Below, piece after piece: positions 47,220-56,297 of a stretch of 64,000 bases of DNA. The position numbers were made by a program, and so were the translations under genes. Origin of the DNA: Isoetes taiwanensis (taxonomy: Eukaryota > Streptophyta > Lycopodiopsida > Isoetales > Isoetaceae); contig JAJEKV010000028.1 in the NCBI GenBank assembly GCA_021234155.1, positions 10,434,134-10,498,133 of the forward strand, read 5' to 3'. Each line of letters opens with the position of its first letter. Position 1 is the stretch's first letter. The notes under the pieces were generated by a model, which made no database searches, was not told the DNA's origin, and saw nothing but the letters and a program-made list of their open reading frames with translations.

Positions 47220-48571
47220 TTATATGAGTAATTTGAGTACATCATCAAAGGACCTCCTCCTTATTGGTCTACCGTATTCATATTCAATGAACAATTCATC
47301 ACCAATACACAAAGTTTTTATAGCATAAACCATGATATATCTCCCGTCAATTTTACGGCTAAAAAAATCTTCTTGGTCTTTGTTTGCCTCGACAAATTCA
47401 CAATTGGTAGCTTCGAGGATTCTCGATAGAGCTATTAATAAAAGCAAAAGGTTTCCATGCAACCGAGGGCGACCATCAATATATGTGAAGCTTGCGTGAG
47501 TCACCGGGCTTGGATATTGTTCGTGCATTTGAATTTAGGCCATAGATGAGTATGCGCCGATGCTTACTCAATTTATGCCAAGTGTCCGAGTTATATTCAG
47601 GACCTACATATGGCATTAAAGGAACGAAATCATTACCATCTTTGACTTTCACACTAGTCATAATATATAATCCCAGGCCAAAGACCGGGACCCGACTATT
47701 TTAATCATGTAACGCCTACCCCAATATGTAAATTGCTCCCCATAAATAATTGGCTTGCCTCTAGGCCATGCATTGAATTTCTTACAATCTTTATCTGTAA
47801 AGGGCTGGACCAAATGGACTAGTGAAGGTGGAAGATTATTTTCTTCGACATGATCTAGTACATTCCAATTTTGATGAACATTGTCATTCCCTCCAATCTT
47901 GGCAACGGCCATTGCACGACGAGTTCTATCACGTAAGGGGATACTCTTTGAGGAAGTTGATGGCTTTCTTTTTGTAGGGTTTTCTATGAACGCATTCATA
48001 GTATCAACATCATCTACTTCCAATGACAACATAACCCCAAAATCTATATACTGCTTCGAGCTCACTTCATTCTCAATTTCTTCCTAACAAAATACAAGCA
48101 AACTAAGTTAAGACATCGATTCAAGTACATGAGAGTAGTTGATTATCGTTCATAAGATTCGTGTATTATACCTCGTTGGAATACCCCACATGTGCGTCCG
48201 AGAGCACTGGATTTGTCGGGCATTCACCATATTTCTCAACATGGTCGAGGACAGTCTTTCTCATCCGTTTTATTTGTCCTTTGCACATCGAACAATTGCA
48301 ATATAACCGCTCTGTCAAGTACAACTGCAAAAAAAAAAAGTAACATCAAGATATAAAGTTAACTAATCATTCGAAACATGTTTATGGTACATACATCGGC
48401 GGCATTCATTTCATGCACACCACCCCAGCCTCTAGGAAGACTAGGTCCACTGGGTCTAATTGGACTATTTGTGGCAATTGTTGGGGTAACATTCTTGCGC
48501 AAGTCGCCATGTAACTTTCTCAAAGCTTTCTGTCTCACTTTACGTTCAAATTCCTTCTGACGTTCGTCCAT
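47220..48571 (-). pseudogene. Three-exon SET-domain gene carried by the CACTA
   Basis: Minus strand. Exon 1 is 48,571-48,395 (59 codons, ATG start, GT donor). Exon 2 is 48,324-48,172 (51 codons), after a poly-T/GCAG acceptor; it encodes YCNCSMCKGQIKR and HVEKYGE, a CxCxxC metal-binding-like motif. Exon 3 starts at 48,083 after TTAG. All junctions are phase 0. Exon 3 runs through RDRTRRAMAVAKIGG and FTYWGRRYMIKIV, then a frameshift near 47,660 into FGLGLYIMTSVKVKDGNDF and MPYVGPEYNSDTWH, and another near 47,500 into YIDGRPRLHGN, TNCEFVEAN and IMVYAIKTLCIGDELFIEYE with YG. This is the GxG…YxG…NxxxxxNCxx…GDEL…YxYG layout of a SET methyltransferase domain. The classical RFxNHSC text is not preserved, so catalysis is doubtful. 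The good splice sites suggest recent decay. It could be an element-encoded accessory gene or a captured host gene. Confidence 0.72.
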
Positions 48572-48724
48572 GTTGTTTTTCTAGTAAACAATAAAAATAT
48601 TAATAAAAAAACCATGTAATAATATAATAATTATAAATATCCATGTTTTTTTCATGATTTTATCAAATGTTTATTCTTAAGATTGATTCATACAACGCTT
48701 TATGATATTTAGAAAGCATTTGAT

Positions 48725-48925
48725 TGAAGGGTGCCTGAACCCGATACATCTAGTCCTCTCCATTTGAAATGGAGTCGACCAGTACCTTATATTCACGCAA
48801 CCTTTCAAATCTTTTGTAATCTATGAAGATTGAAACTTCTGTTCTGAGGTGCATAAACCCGATACATTTAGTCTTCTCCATTCGGGATGGAACCGACCCG
48901 ATTACCTTGATCATGCATCCCTCAA
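48725..48925. repeat. Two copies of CTAGTC(T/C)TCTCCA repeat
   Basis: Two ~110-base copies with CCCGATACATCTAGTCCTCT and CCCGATACATTTAGTCTTCT, each followed by a GGAxxxGACC phrase. They are diverged relatives of the 15,283-15,625 triplet near the other end of the CACTA. Confidence 0.7.
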
Positions 48926-49079
48926 GTTTTTAACATACTTTCAAGATTCAATCTTCTAATCTATTAGCATTTGGAGGTGTTTAACTCTAACACAAAGATT
49001 AAAGCAGAGATCTTACCTTATGAAGACCCACGGGCGCAAAAAAATCCGAAACAAACGAGTGAAAATAACAAGTAAATAA

Positions 49080-49275
49080 CCCGAGCGGCCGGGTTCCCGC
49101 CATATGTGACGTCGTTTATCGACGTCTGTGTGACGTCGTTTAACGACGCCAAGCTGACGTCGTCCTGACACCTAGGCATGCCACATCAGCTTGCGCCGTC
49201 TGATGCCCCCTCATATGCCACGTCAGATGATCATGACGTCGTTTAACGACGTCAAATGATCATAACGTCGTTAAA
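49080..49275. repeat. Inner right GACGTCGTTTAACGACG cluster
   Basis: Palindromic motifs GACGTCGTTTATCGACGTC, GACGTCGTTTAACGACG and CGTCGTTAAACGACC, with CACGTCAG-type phrases between. It lies about 0.5 kb upstream (on the minus strand) of the SET gene start at 48,571, so it is in a promoter-proximal position for the element's transcript. Confidence 0.8.
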
Positions 49276-49869
49276 CGACCAACTGTGATTGTTTAACATA
49301 ACAGAAACAACATACAATACAAATAACACAAATAAATAAAAATACTGATTGTTCCCATTCATAAAATAAGCTTATACAACGACAACACAAATAGATAAAA
49401 AAACTTATTGTTTCCATTCATAAAAAAAAGCTTATACATTACTTATGTCCATCCCGGGGGATCGTGGCGGATGTTTGATGCAACCATTTGCATCATTATC
49501 CGCACCCATTAATGTCGTTTTCTCTTTGTTTGGCTCGGTGAGCCATTCTACCGATCATTCCCGCATGGAACGCCGGATGTTAGTGCAATCGAAGCTCCTT
49601 TTCACTCATCTTTGCCACGATGGTGAAGGGAGGGTTCTCGGCCGGGAGAAGCGGGGGGTTCTTTGGAGTTGTCTTCCCTTGGAGGAGGAGGATTACTGCT
49701 AGAAGGAACATATCGCGCGAAGGTGGTCTTCAACTGCCGGACCATTATAGCAAGATAGGGAAGAACACTCAAAAAATAAGAATAACAGCAGCTACTGATG
49801 GATCCACTTATAACGTGGATGTAGGGTTAGGGTTAGGGTTAGGGTTTTTATTTGGCAAAAAAAAAAAAA
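49276..49869. other. Right-end internal spacer with TTAGGG-like run
   Basis: A short duplicated phrase occurs at 49,345-49,440 (TTCATAAAA…GCTTATACA). At 49,826-49,850 the plus strand reads four consecutive TTAGGG-type units, followed by TTTTTATTT. Frames here are motif-free. Confidence 0.7.
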
Positions 49870-50322
49870 ATCCTTCAGCGTCGACGCCGGCGTTTAACGA
49901 CGCGTGTCTTGACGCGGTTTGACACGCCAGCAGCCGCCTGGCACCATGCCACGCAGCGAGCGGGCGTGACACGTCGGCGTTGGCGCAACGTCGTTCAACG
50001 GCGGCAAGACGGGCGCTTATTTGACACGCAGTAGGCCGCCCGGCAATCAGCCGCCCATTTCCACGCATGACGCGGCGCGACGTCAGCTCTGTGAAACGTC
50101 GTTGAACGACGTTTAGCTGACGTGTTTGACACGAAGGCCTGCCAGCTTGGCAGCAGTACCCATGCCACGCAGGCAGGGCCGACACGTCAGCCCTGATGAC
50201 CGTCGTTGAACGACGTCGAAACGACGTTGTCGTCGTTGAACGACGATGTCGTTGATCAACGACGACGATCCGGTGTTCATCGACGACGCGACGTCGTTGG
50301 ACGTCGACGATCCCTTGTAGTG
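49870..50322. repeat. Right subterminal repeat zone of CACTA
   Basis: Very dense GTCGTTGAACGACG, GCGTTTAACGACG, GACACGTC and GACACGCCAG motifs on a GC-rich background, ending GATCCCTTGTAGTG at 50,322. Inverted counterpart of 10,600-11,082. Confidence 0.85.
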
Positions 50323-50325
50323 CCA
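50323..50325. repeat. Target site duplication CCA (right)
   Basis: Partner of 10,591-10,593. On the minus strand it is the TGG codon of …DKEW in the MULE frame. Confidence 0.85.
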
Positions 50326-50707
50326 CTCCTTATCCTTACTCATGTAGGCCGACAGTTTAGTGTACTGAGGATATTTCCTCACTAAATCTTCCAACCTCTT
50401 GATGGCTTCTTTCTTAACAGCCTCCCCATAGGCCGATTGGTCTCTGTAAACGATAAAAATCATTCTTTCTTTCTTTCTTTCCTATACTCCTCATTATATT
50501 CATTATCACCTAGAGGACCCTCTGTCTTGTACATTATATTCCCTAGCTCCTTGAACATTTCATTTTGATCCACCTTATTCCTTATATATTTGCGTAGCCA
50601 CTTGATCCATGCTCTCCTCACGTGCCAAATGCATATTTGCACATGCACATTTGGGAAAACCTACACACATGCACAATGTTAGTCTATGGTGTTAGCATAG
50701 GAACTTA

Positions 50708-50867
50708 CATTTTTCACGGCCTTTATGTCGGCATCAACGTCGTCAGTAATGATGCAAGAAGGGTGCCAATCTAGAAGGGAGATAATTTGCCCAAAAACTT
50801 ACATTTTTCACGGCCTTTATTTCGGCATCAACGTCGTGAGTAATGATGCAAGAACGGTGCCAATCCG
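50708..50867 (-). repeat. Tandem duplication of a MULE exon end (~97-base offset)
   Basis: The exon-3' end containing GTTGATGCCGA(A/C)ATAAAGG and its GTAAGTT donor occurs at about 50,805-50,867 and again at about 50,708-50,770. Only one copy is expected in the family. Confidence 0.8.
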
Positions 50868-51184
50868 GATCATCTGTCCATAGTGAGTCCTTCAATGATT
50901 TCAATTACTTAGTTATAGCTCTAGTTTTATGAGAATTGGTTATGACATAGGCCAATAGCAAGCCATTGCAATGATCATCGAATGCAAATTGCAATGCATG
51001 TAAAAAGATAATACCTGCATGACATAAAACAGGAACTTAGTTGGATCTATAATTGAAATGAACTCTAGCTTTTAAATGAACCTTAAAAATGGTCTACAAT
51101 TGAAATGAACCCTAGTAGCGTACCTCTTATCATTAGTTTTGAAGGTAGCATCCATGTAGATGCCCCTATACTTTTAAATTTTCG

Positions 51185-51405
51185 CGTAAGCAAAATAGTT
51201 GTTTCACTTACGCAAAACTGTTTTCGCATAAGCAAAACTATTTTGCTTACGTGTTTTTTTTTTCTTTTTTCCGCGTAAGCGAAACAACTATTTGGCTTAT
51301 GTGGAAAAAAAAAATCCTTCGCTTACGAGAAACTTCAGTTTCGCTTACATGAAAACTGTTTTGCGACGAAACTGAGGTTTCGTTTACGCGAAAAAATTTT
51401 TTTGG
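51185..51405. repeat. Cluster of CGTAAGCGAAAC inverted motifs
   Basis: At least ten variants of CGCGTAAGCAAAA / GTTTCGCTTACG in both orientations within 220 bases, inside a MULE intron. They can pair into several alternative hairpins. Probably a small MITE or degenerate subterminal block. Confidence 0.75.
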
Positions 51406-52474
51406 CCGGCGAGGGAGAAATATGGGAAATACGTATTTAACCTAAAAATACATATTTTTGAACTTTATACATCTAGAAAAATGATTCTGTATTTACAGAA
51501 CCTATCTTTTGTGCGACGGTCTTCATGTAACTTCCAAGTGTTTCTAACGACACTCTTCTCAATGTTGTAAACGTCTCGGATTTTGAGCATGTCATCCCTA
51601 CACATATTGTCCTGTCCATGCACATCACGTTTAAATCACCTCTCCTCGTAATGTTCATAACACTACGTAGTGTGTGCCAATGCACAAGCTTTTCTCTAAC
51701 CCACTCCCTCAAATCCTGGGAGATCCATGGTGCTAGCTTGAATCTGATATCTTTCTCTGGATCAACAAATTTACCATGGCAAGGCTCACCTTGGAGATTC
51801 TTATGACCAAACCTATAATAGGTAACTTGTGAGCAATCTGGGAGAAGGTAGAGTTGCCTAATGGTAAAATGGCATTGGCAGCTCCTACGCACACTCTCTC
51901 TCTCCTCCCTCAACTCTTTTCCTGCATGTGCCAGGTTGGGGTGGTCCATAAGCAACCATGTGGGTGTTTGATGTCTTGTCCTGGTTTCCGTATGTGAACC
52001 AATATCTGTATTCAGTGTTGAAATTTACTGCATGGAAGTTGTGCATGTACATCTAAGAATGATACTTATATCTAAAAATGAACCCTATAATGTATCGAAC
52101 TTCATTGAATCCTATCGTCATCTTGGAAACTACTAGAATGATTTTCATTATAGAAATAACACAATTAAACTATAGGATAGAATTTCAACAATGCACACCT
52201 CTTCATAGTCAAATAAAAATCCTTGATTGGCCTCTCTAGCACCCTCTCGGGGATTATAACTCCTCAAGCAGAAACTGCAAAGTGCCACACTTTTTTTTTG
52301 CTCTCCTAGAATGAAGTCTTGAACCCAGTTTATTGGAAAATGGCATGTCTGGACTAGCATTTGTCCACCCCCATGAAGTGAAGGAACTTGGTGCTCTTTG
52401 GAAAACCAGTGTAGGTTGATGTGGTCGGATAATCTATTAGTAGGTGATTCCTGATGTAATTTAGCCCGCAACTA

Positions 52475-52985
52475 AAAATGGGATTCGGAGGCGGGGATCC
52501 TACCACTGGCCGATACTGTTGATATTATTGGCCATAGAGTGGTGATCCCAGAGGAGACAATCACCAGAATATCGGCGCCAGGAATCCTGAAGGGCAGCAT
52601 CGGACGGGATGGTGATCCCGAAGGAGGGGATAACCTAGCCGATATCCCGGAGGAGGGAATCACTTTTACGGGACGTGGGGATGATGGAGGCTGATTTCGC
52701 ACCGTTATTGGCCATGGCTTGGGAATCTCGGAGGCCGAGATCGCATGTTGGTGATTCCGGAGGCCCAGAAAACCAGATACTTTTTTTGATGATACGGGAG
52801 GCGAGGAATACTACGGATGGCCCAGATGCGTCGCGATACCAAACAGCCGAGAATTAAGCAGGGGGGGCCTCACGTGTGTCAGAACGGTAGAACAGAGGGG
52901 CCCCGAATGGATTTCGTTCTGAACTGTTGGGGATACCAGAGACTGGTATTTTCTCCTCCGGGATCTTCGAAACCAGGGTAACGCA
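52475..52985. mobile_element. Small GATCCCGGAGG-repeat insertion
   Basis: GC-rich block with about ten variants of GGTGATCCCGGAGGAGG and CCGATAT on both strands. Its left edge, GGGATTCGGAGGCGGGGATCC, abuts the start of the MULE sequence. Its right edge, CTCCTCCGGGATCTTCGAAA, abuts the PPR frame at NAALGNAL, exactly where VDMYAKCG-type text would be expected next. Such motif crowding is typical of non-autonomous DNA transposons. Ends and target duplication are not resolved. Confidence 0.5.
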
Positions 52986-54045
52986 TTGCCCAAGGCAGCA
53001 TTCAAAAACAATCCTCTTTTAATGATCTCATCATGAATGTGCCTGCCTTCTTCAATCGCCCCTACATTGGCACACGCTTTTACAACACTCAAAAACGTGA
53101 TTTCATTCAGTTCCATGCCCGCTTCTTGCATCTTGTTGAAACATTCTAAAGCTTGAAAACCTTCTCCGATTACGGCGGATCCTCGCAATCAATGCATTCC
53201 ATGACACAATGTTTGGGGTCATACCATGTTGTTGCATCTTGTCAAAGCATTCTAAAGCTAGGCCGCATTCTCCATGTTGGGCATAACAAGAAATCGGACA
53301 TTCCATGAAATCACATCACGATTACTCAATATTATCAAAGACATCTTTGCGCCTCATTCACCTACCACATTTTGCATACATATCAACAAGGGTATTCTCG
53401 AGGATCATGTGCGTGTAGAGGCTAAAATTTGTCATCACCTTTTCATGAATGAGCTGCCGTGCTCTATAGCTCCAATGCTTGCACATGCTTTTAAGGCACT
53501 TGAGAATGTCGGTTCAACCGGCCCTATGCCATCCCGGTACATCCTCTCATAACAAACCAAAGCCAACAGACCTTGTCCATGCCGAAGCACATCCTGCAAT
53601 TAATGCACTCCATATTACCACATTTCGAACTGGTAATCTGTCGAAGACCTTGTATGCCTCGACCAAAAGACCCCATGTGCAATACATATGAACAATAGAA
53701 CTTCCAACCACGACATCAGATTCAATTCCACAATGGATTATCTTGCTATGCACGCTTGTTCCTTGCAAGATAGCCTTTGTTATGGCACATGCCTTGAGAA
53801 TGGCAACATATATGTAGTTATCAGCTTTCACACCTGATGCTTGCATTCTATTATACAATTCAATGGCTGCTCCACCTTGCCCCAGGTTTGTATTGGCTAA
53901 AATAATTGAAGACCATGTATATAAGCTTGGCCTTATAACCTTTTTAAAGGCTAGGTTAGCGTCTTCCAGCCTACCATGGCATGCAAAAATGCGAATAAGC
54001 CGATCACCCAAAGCTGAAACTGAACCCAGCCCATTATGAGCAATT

Positions 54046-55068
54046 AGGTAGGGGTAATGTTCGTGGGGAGGCCATTACGCGAGGTAAGGGCCTGGCGAGC
54101 CGCGTTAGCGGCGAGCCGGGCCCGCACCCCGCGTAATGGCTTCCCCACGAACATTCCTCCACGTAATGTTTCGGGGGTAGGCAATTTTTCTTCTCTATTC
54201 TTTCATTCTCTTCGGCGCTTCCCTCTGGCGCTCGCTCCTCTCTGTCGTGGAGGCGCTGGTAGCATCTTTCGGAAGGCACAGCTTCTTTGATCTTGTTGAG
54301 TTTTCAAGGATTTTCTCGAGTTTTCTTCATTCCTTACCCTTTTCTTTTGTTCTTTTGCAGGGTTTGGTGTGGAGGCACTAGTAGCATCTTTCTAAAGGCC
54401 CTTTGAAGGCGCTACTTCATTTTGCTGAAGCTTCTTTGATCTAGTTTAGTTTTCAGGTTTCTTGCTTTATCTTCTTGTGTTTTTTTCACTCCTTAGCTTT
54501 TCTTTTGTTCTCTTGCAGGATTTTGGCGATTGTGCTTGTTTTTCCTTCGTAAAGAAGTTCCGGGTAGTACATTATGATCATTGTGCTGTTTCTGGATAGG
54601 AATCAAGATCATTGTGCTTGTTTCCAGGAGATTTGGTTGAAGGAAAGATGTTGTGATCTGTGAAATAGGCTTTATCTCTGCAAGAAGCTGATGCTTTTCT
54701 CCTGCTCCGGCCCCACTTGCTAGTGCAGCCTTTGTTTCTGTTTCTTCTTGGCTTAAAGATTATTCTTTGCTGGATTTATGGCGTGCATTTTGGGTGCAGT
54801 TTGTTACATTCATGCATATCTTGCATTGTAACAGCGTTCGTTTTGATGAATGGAATGGAATAAAATCCTTGCAGTTTTTGCTTTGATAATGAATCATTGC
54901 CCGCATTGAATGTTCTGTATATGAAATGATCTGTGACAGTAAACAGTAGACATTCATCGACTAGACAGGCACATTACAGACTAGGAGGCAGAGACTAGGG
55001 AGTAGGATATTACTGGTTGTAATATAGGTTCGAAATTGGGCGAAATTGCCTACCCCCGAACATTACGA
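54046..55068. mobile_element. ~1.0-kb TIR element inserted in the PPR gene
   Basis: The left side begins with GGTAATGTTCGTGGGGAGG (54,053) and carries a second copy of the terminal text, GTAATGTTTCGGGGGTAGGC, at 54,163. The right end is GCCTACCCCCGAACATTAC, finishing at 55,066. Removing it joins …AKRVQS to LIAHNG in one frame. Inside, TTTCTTTGATCTTGTTGAG and GTAGCATCTTTCNGAAGG phrases are repeated (54,255-54,450). No transposase; probably a non-autonomous element. Exact boundaries are uncertain by about ten bases. Confidence 0.7.
54056..54155. repeat. Near-perfect 26-base-arm hairpin
   Basis: AATGTTCGTGGGGAGGCCAT… (54,056-54,081) pairs with …ATGGCTTCCCCACGAACATT (54,130-54,155) with one mismatch. 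The 48-base loop has its own GCGAGCC/GGCGAGCC symmetry. It forms the left tip of the TIR element. Confidence 0.88.
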
Positions 55069-55399
55069 GATTGAACTCGCTTCGCACATGTCAGATCCTT
55101 CCTCTCATCATAACCCTTCAGAAGAGAGTACGCCTCATTTCTGCTTATTGAAATGCCTTGCTGATGCATGGCTTCAGCTGTCTCAAGTGCATAATCGAGA
55201 GCTCCATCATTACACAATTTACTTATATCTTCAAAATTTCTGTTTAGTTGCTTAACTGATACCAGTATCCTGAAAGCGTTTAAGAAGAACATAAAAGAAC
55301 ACAAGGAAGATTGAATGCAGCATACATATTTTCGGTCAAATGTAAATTCCGGATGATCTGAAACATCAAGAGATCTAACTATGAGTTTTAGGTGATTTG

Positions 55400-55590
55400 T
55401 AATAGCAGAGACAGTCACTCATACCTTGGGTAAACGACCCCTTGAAAGTTGGAAGCAGGGGCGTCAGGGAAAAGATTAGGCTGCATGGAAGAAAGTATTC
55501 TTTGATGCAATCCTATCAATTTTCCAACTATATGCTCCCCTCCTGTGCTGTATCTGAACCAGTAATGATTCATTTGCCTTTGCAAACAAT
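55400..55590 (-). CDS. Isolated exon-like segment, unidentified
   Basis: Minus strand. After a TTCAG acceptor (about 55,558) the frame reads STGGEHIVGKLIGLHQRILS and NLFPDAPASNFQGVVYPR, ending at GTATGAGTG, a good donor (about 55,407). Composition and splice signals look real. The family is not recognised. It lies directly 5' of the PPR pseudogene on the same strand and could be an unrelated neighbouring exon. Confidence 0.35.
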
Positions 55591-55639
55591 TAAATATGGC
55601 CATCAGCATAGTTGTCAAAAAATGAAATGTAGTTTTGGT

Positions 55640-56297
55640 TTTGCGCACATCTAAAAACATAGACGTTTGGATGCTTACGATGCTTTAGATCTATGCATCT
55701 GAAGCATCTATATTTAGATGCTTTTCGAGCATAGGATCCTCTATTAATCAAGTAGACAACAATATAAGTTGCTTCAACCCAAAATGAGGAGGCAATTGCT
55801 TATGATTAAGCATAAAATCTAACCAAATTTTGGACTGAATGACTTCAACTTCTTGCGATACCATTTTGGCTGCGAGCATATGCACAATCAAATCTCTTCG
55901 AATACCTTCTCTGCACAGTTATCAAATCGAGAATTGACATATTCATTGTTATTATTTGTATGTAATGCACACAATTTCAGCTTCAACAAACTCATGAAAT
56001 CCTTTGAAAGTATAAAATGCCTAAATTTCTGTTTTTTAATATTACACACATGCATATTGTGTGAAAACATCTATAAACAGCGAAAAAAGTCATCTATAAT
56101 TGCGTAAAACCTTCTATAAGCAGCACCAAAAATCATCTAGATCGTGTGAAATCATCTATATGTGTGAAATCATCTACAATTGTGTGAAATAATCTACAAT
56201 TGTGTCCATCAAAATGATAGATTAGATTGATTTGAGCAACCCCCCATATTGTAAAGCCTAGAAGATAACCAGAGACAACATCAATCAAATTCTGAAT
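55640..56297. repeat. ATC-TA-rich degenerate repeats
   Basis: At 55,655-55,735, GATGCTT/AAGCATC phrases are repeated in both orientations. At 56,065-56,205 a ~20-base phrase (GTGTGAAATCATCTACAATT) is repeated about six times. No gene between them. Confidence 0.65.

Larger units (their letters stand above)
10594..50322 (-). mobile_element. Giant CACTA (En/Spm) element, 39.7 kb
   Basis: The left end begins CACTACAAAACAAAG at 10,594. The right end, read on the minus strand from 50,322, begins CACTACAAGGGATCG. Both ends are flanked by CCA. Joining the flanks with one CCA restores a continuous MULE reading frame (…SKDKEW|TKNI…), so these are two ends of one insertion. Both ends carry dense GTCGTT/CGACG-type subterminal motifs (10,600-11,080 and 49,870-50,320). 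The coding direction is right to left: SET-domain gene (48.6-47.2 kb), TNP2 transposase (46.9-43.6 kb), and a weak second-protein region near the left end. The element has swollen by a nested CACTA-like element, a 13.3-kb satellite array, microsatellites and an Argonaute fragment. The transposase is frameshifted, so the element is probably not autonomous now. Confidence 0.85.
50326..52471 (-). pseudogene. MULE transposase pseudogene, N-terminal half
   Basis: Minus strand, multi-exon. 52,471-52,205 reads LSDHINLHWFSKEHQVP and SVALCSFCLRSYNPREG, ending at a GTGTG donor. 51,955-51,473 has CQCHFTIRQLYLLPDCSQV, then EPCHGKFVDPEKDIRFKLAP and DLREWVREKLVHWHTL; after a frameshift comes RDDMLKIRDVYNIEKSV. 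About 51,180-51,110 reads YRGIYMDATFKTNDKR (first DDE Asp). About 51,010-50,870 reads ALQFAFDDHCNGLLLAYVIT, then WHRSCIITHDVDAEIKAVKN (second Asp region). 50,648-50,530 reads ICIWHVRRAWIKWLRKYI. 50,463-50,326 reads AIKRLEDLVRKYPQYTKLSA and YMSKDKEW, where the CACTA interrupts it. The order matches plant MULE/FAR1-like transposases. Internal stops and frameshifts make it non-functional. Confidence 0.88.
52986..55260 (-). pseudogene. PLS-type pentatricopeptide (PPR) pseudogene
   Basis: Minus strand. From about 55,230: ISKLCNDGALDYALETAEAM, then AYSLLKGYDERKDLTCAKRV, then a ~1-kb insertion, then LIAHNGLGSVSALGDRLIRI (54,040). PPR units follow: LYTWSSIILANTNLGQGGAA, YVAILKACA, DVVVGSSIVHMYCTWGLLVE, VIWSALIAGCA (to about 53,600); after a frame change VEPTFSSALKACASIGAIE and NTLVDMYAKCG (about 53,400); then LALECFDKMQQHGMTPN and NEITFLSVVKACANVGAIEE, with HIHDEIIKRG, ending at NAALGNAL (about 52,990). 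These are P/L/S motifs of organelle RNA-binding proteins in seed-free plants. At least three frameshifts, an internal transposon and a 3' insertion inactivate it. The E/DYW tail is absent. Confidence 0.88.

Noticed and set aside
49826-49850. Chromosome end (telomere)
   Set aside because: Only about four units, embedded in transposon sequence with unique DNA on both sides.
49808-50326. 172-codon minus-strand frame (Arg-rich) as a gene
   Set aside because: It is made of the CACTA subterminal GTCGTT repeats and crosses the transposon tip.
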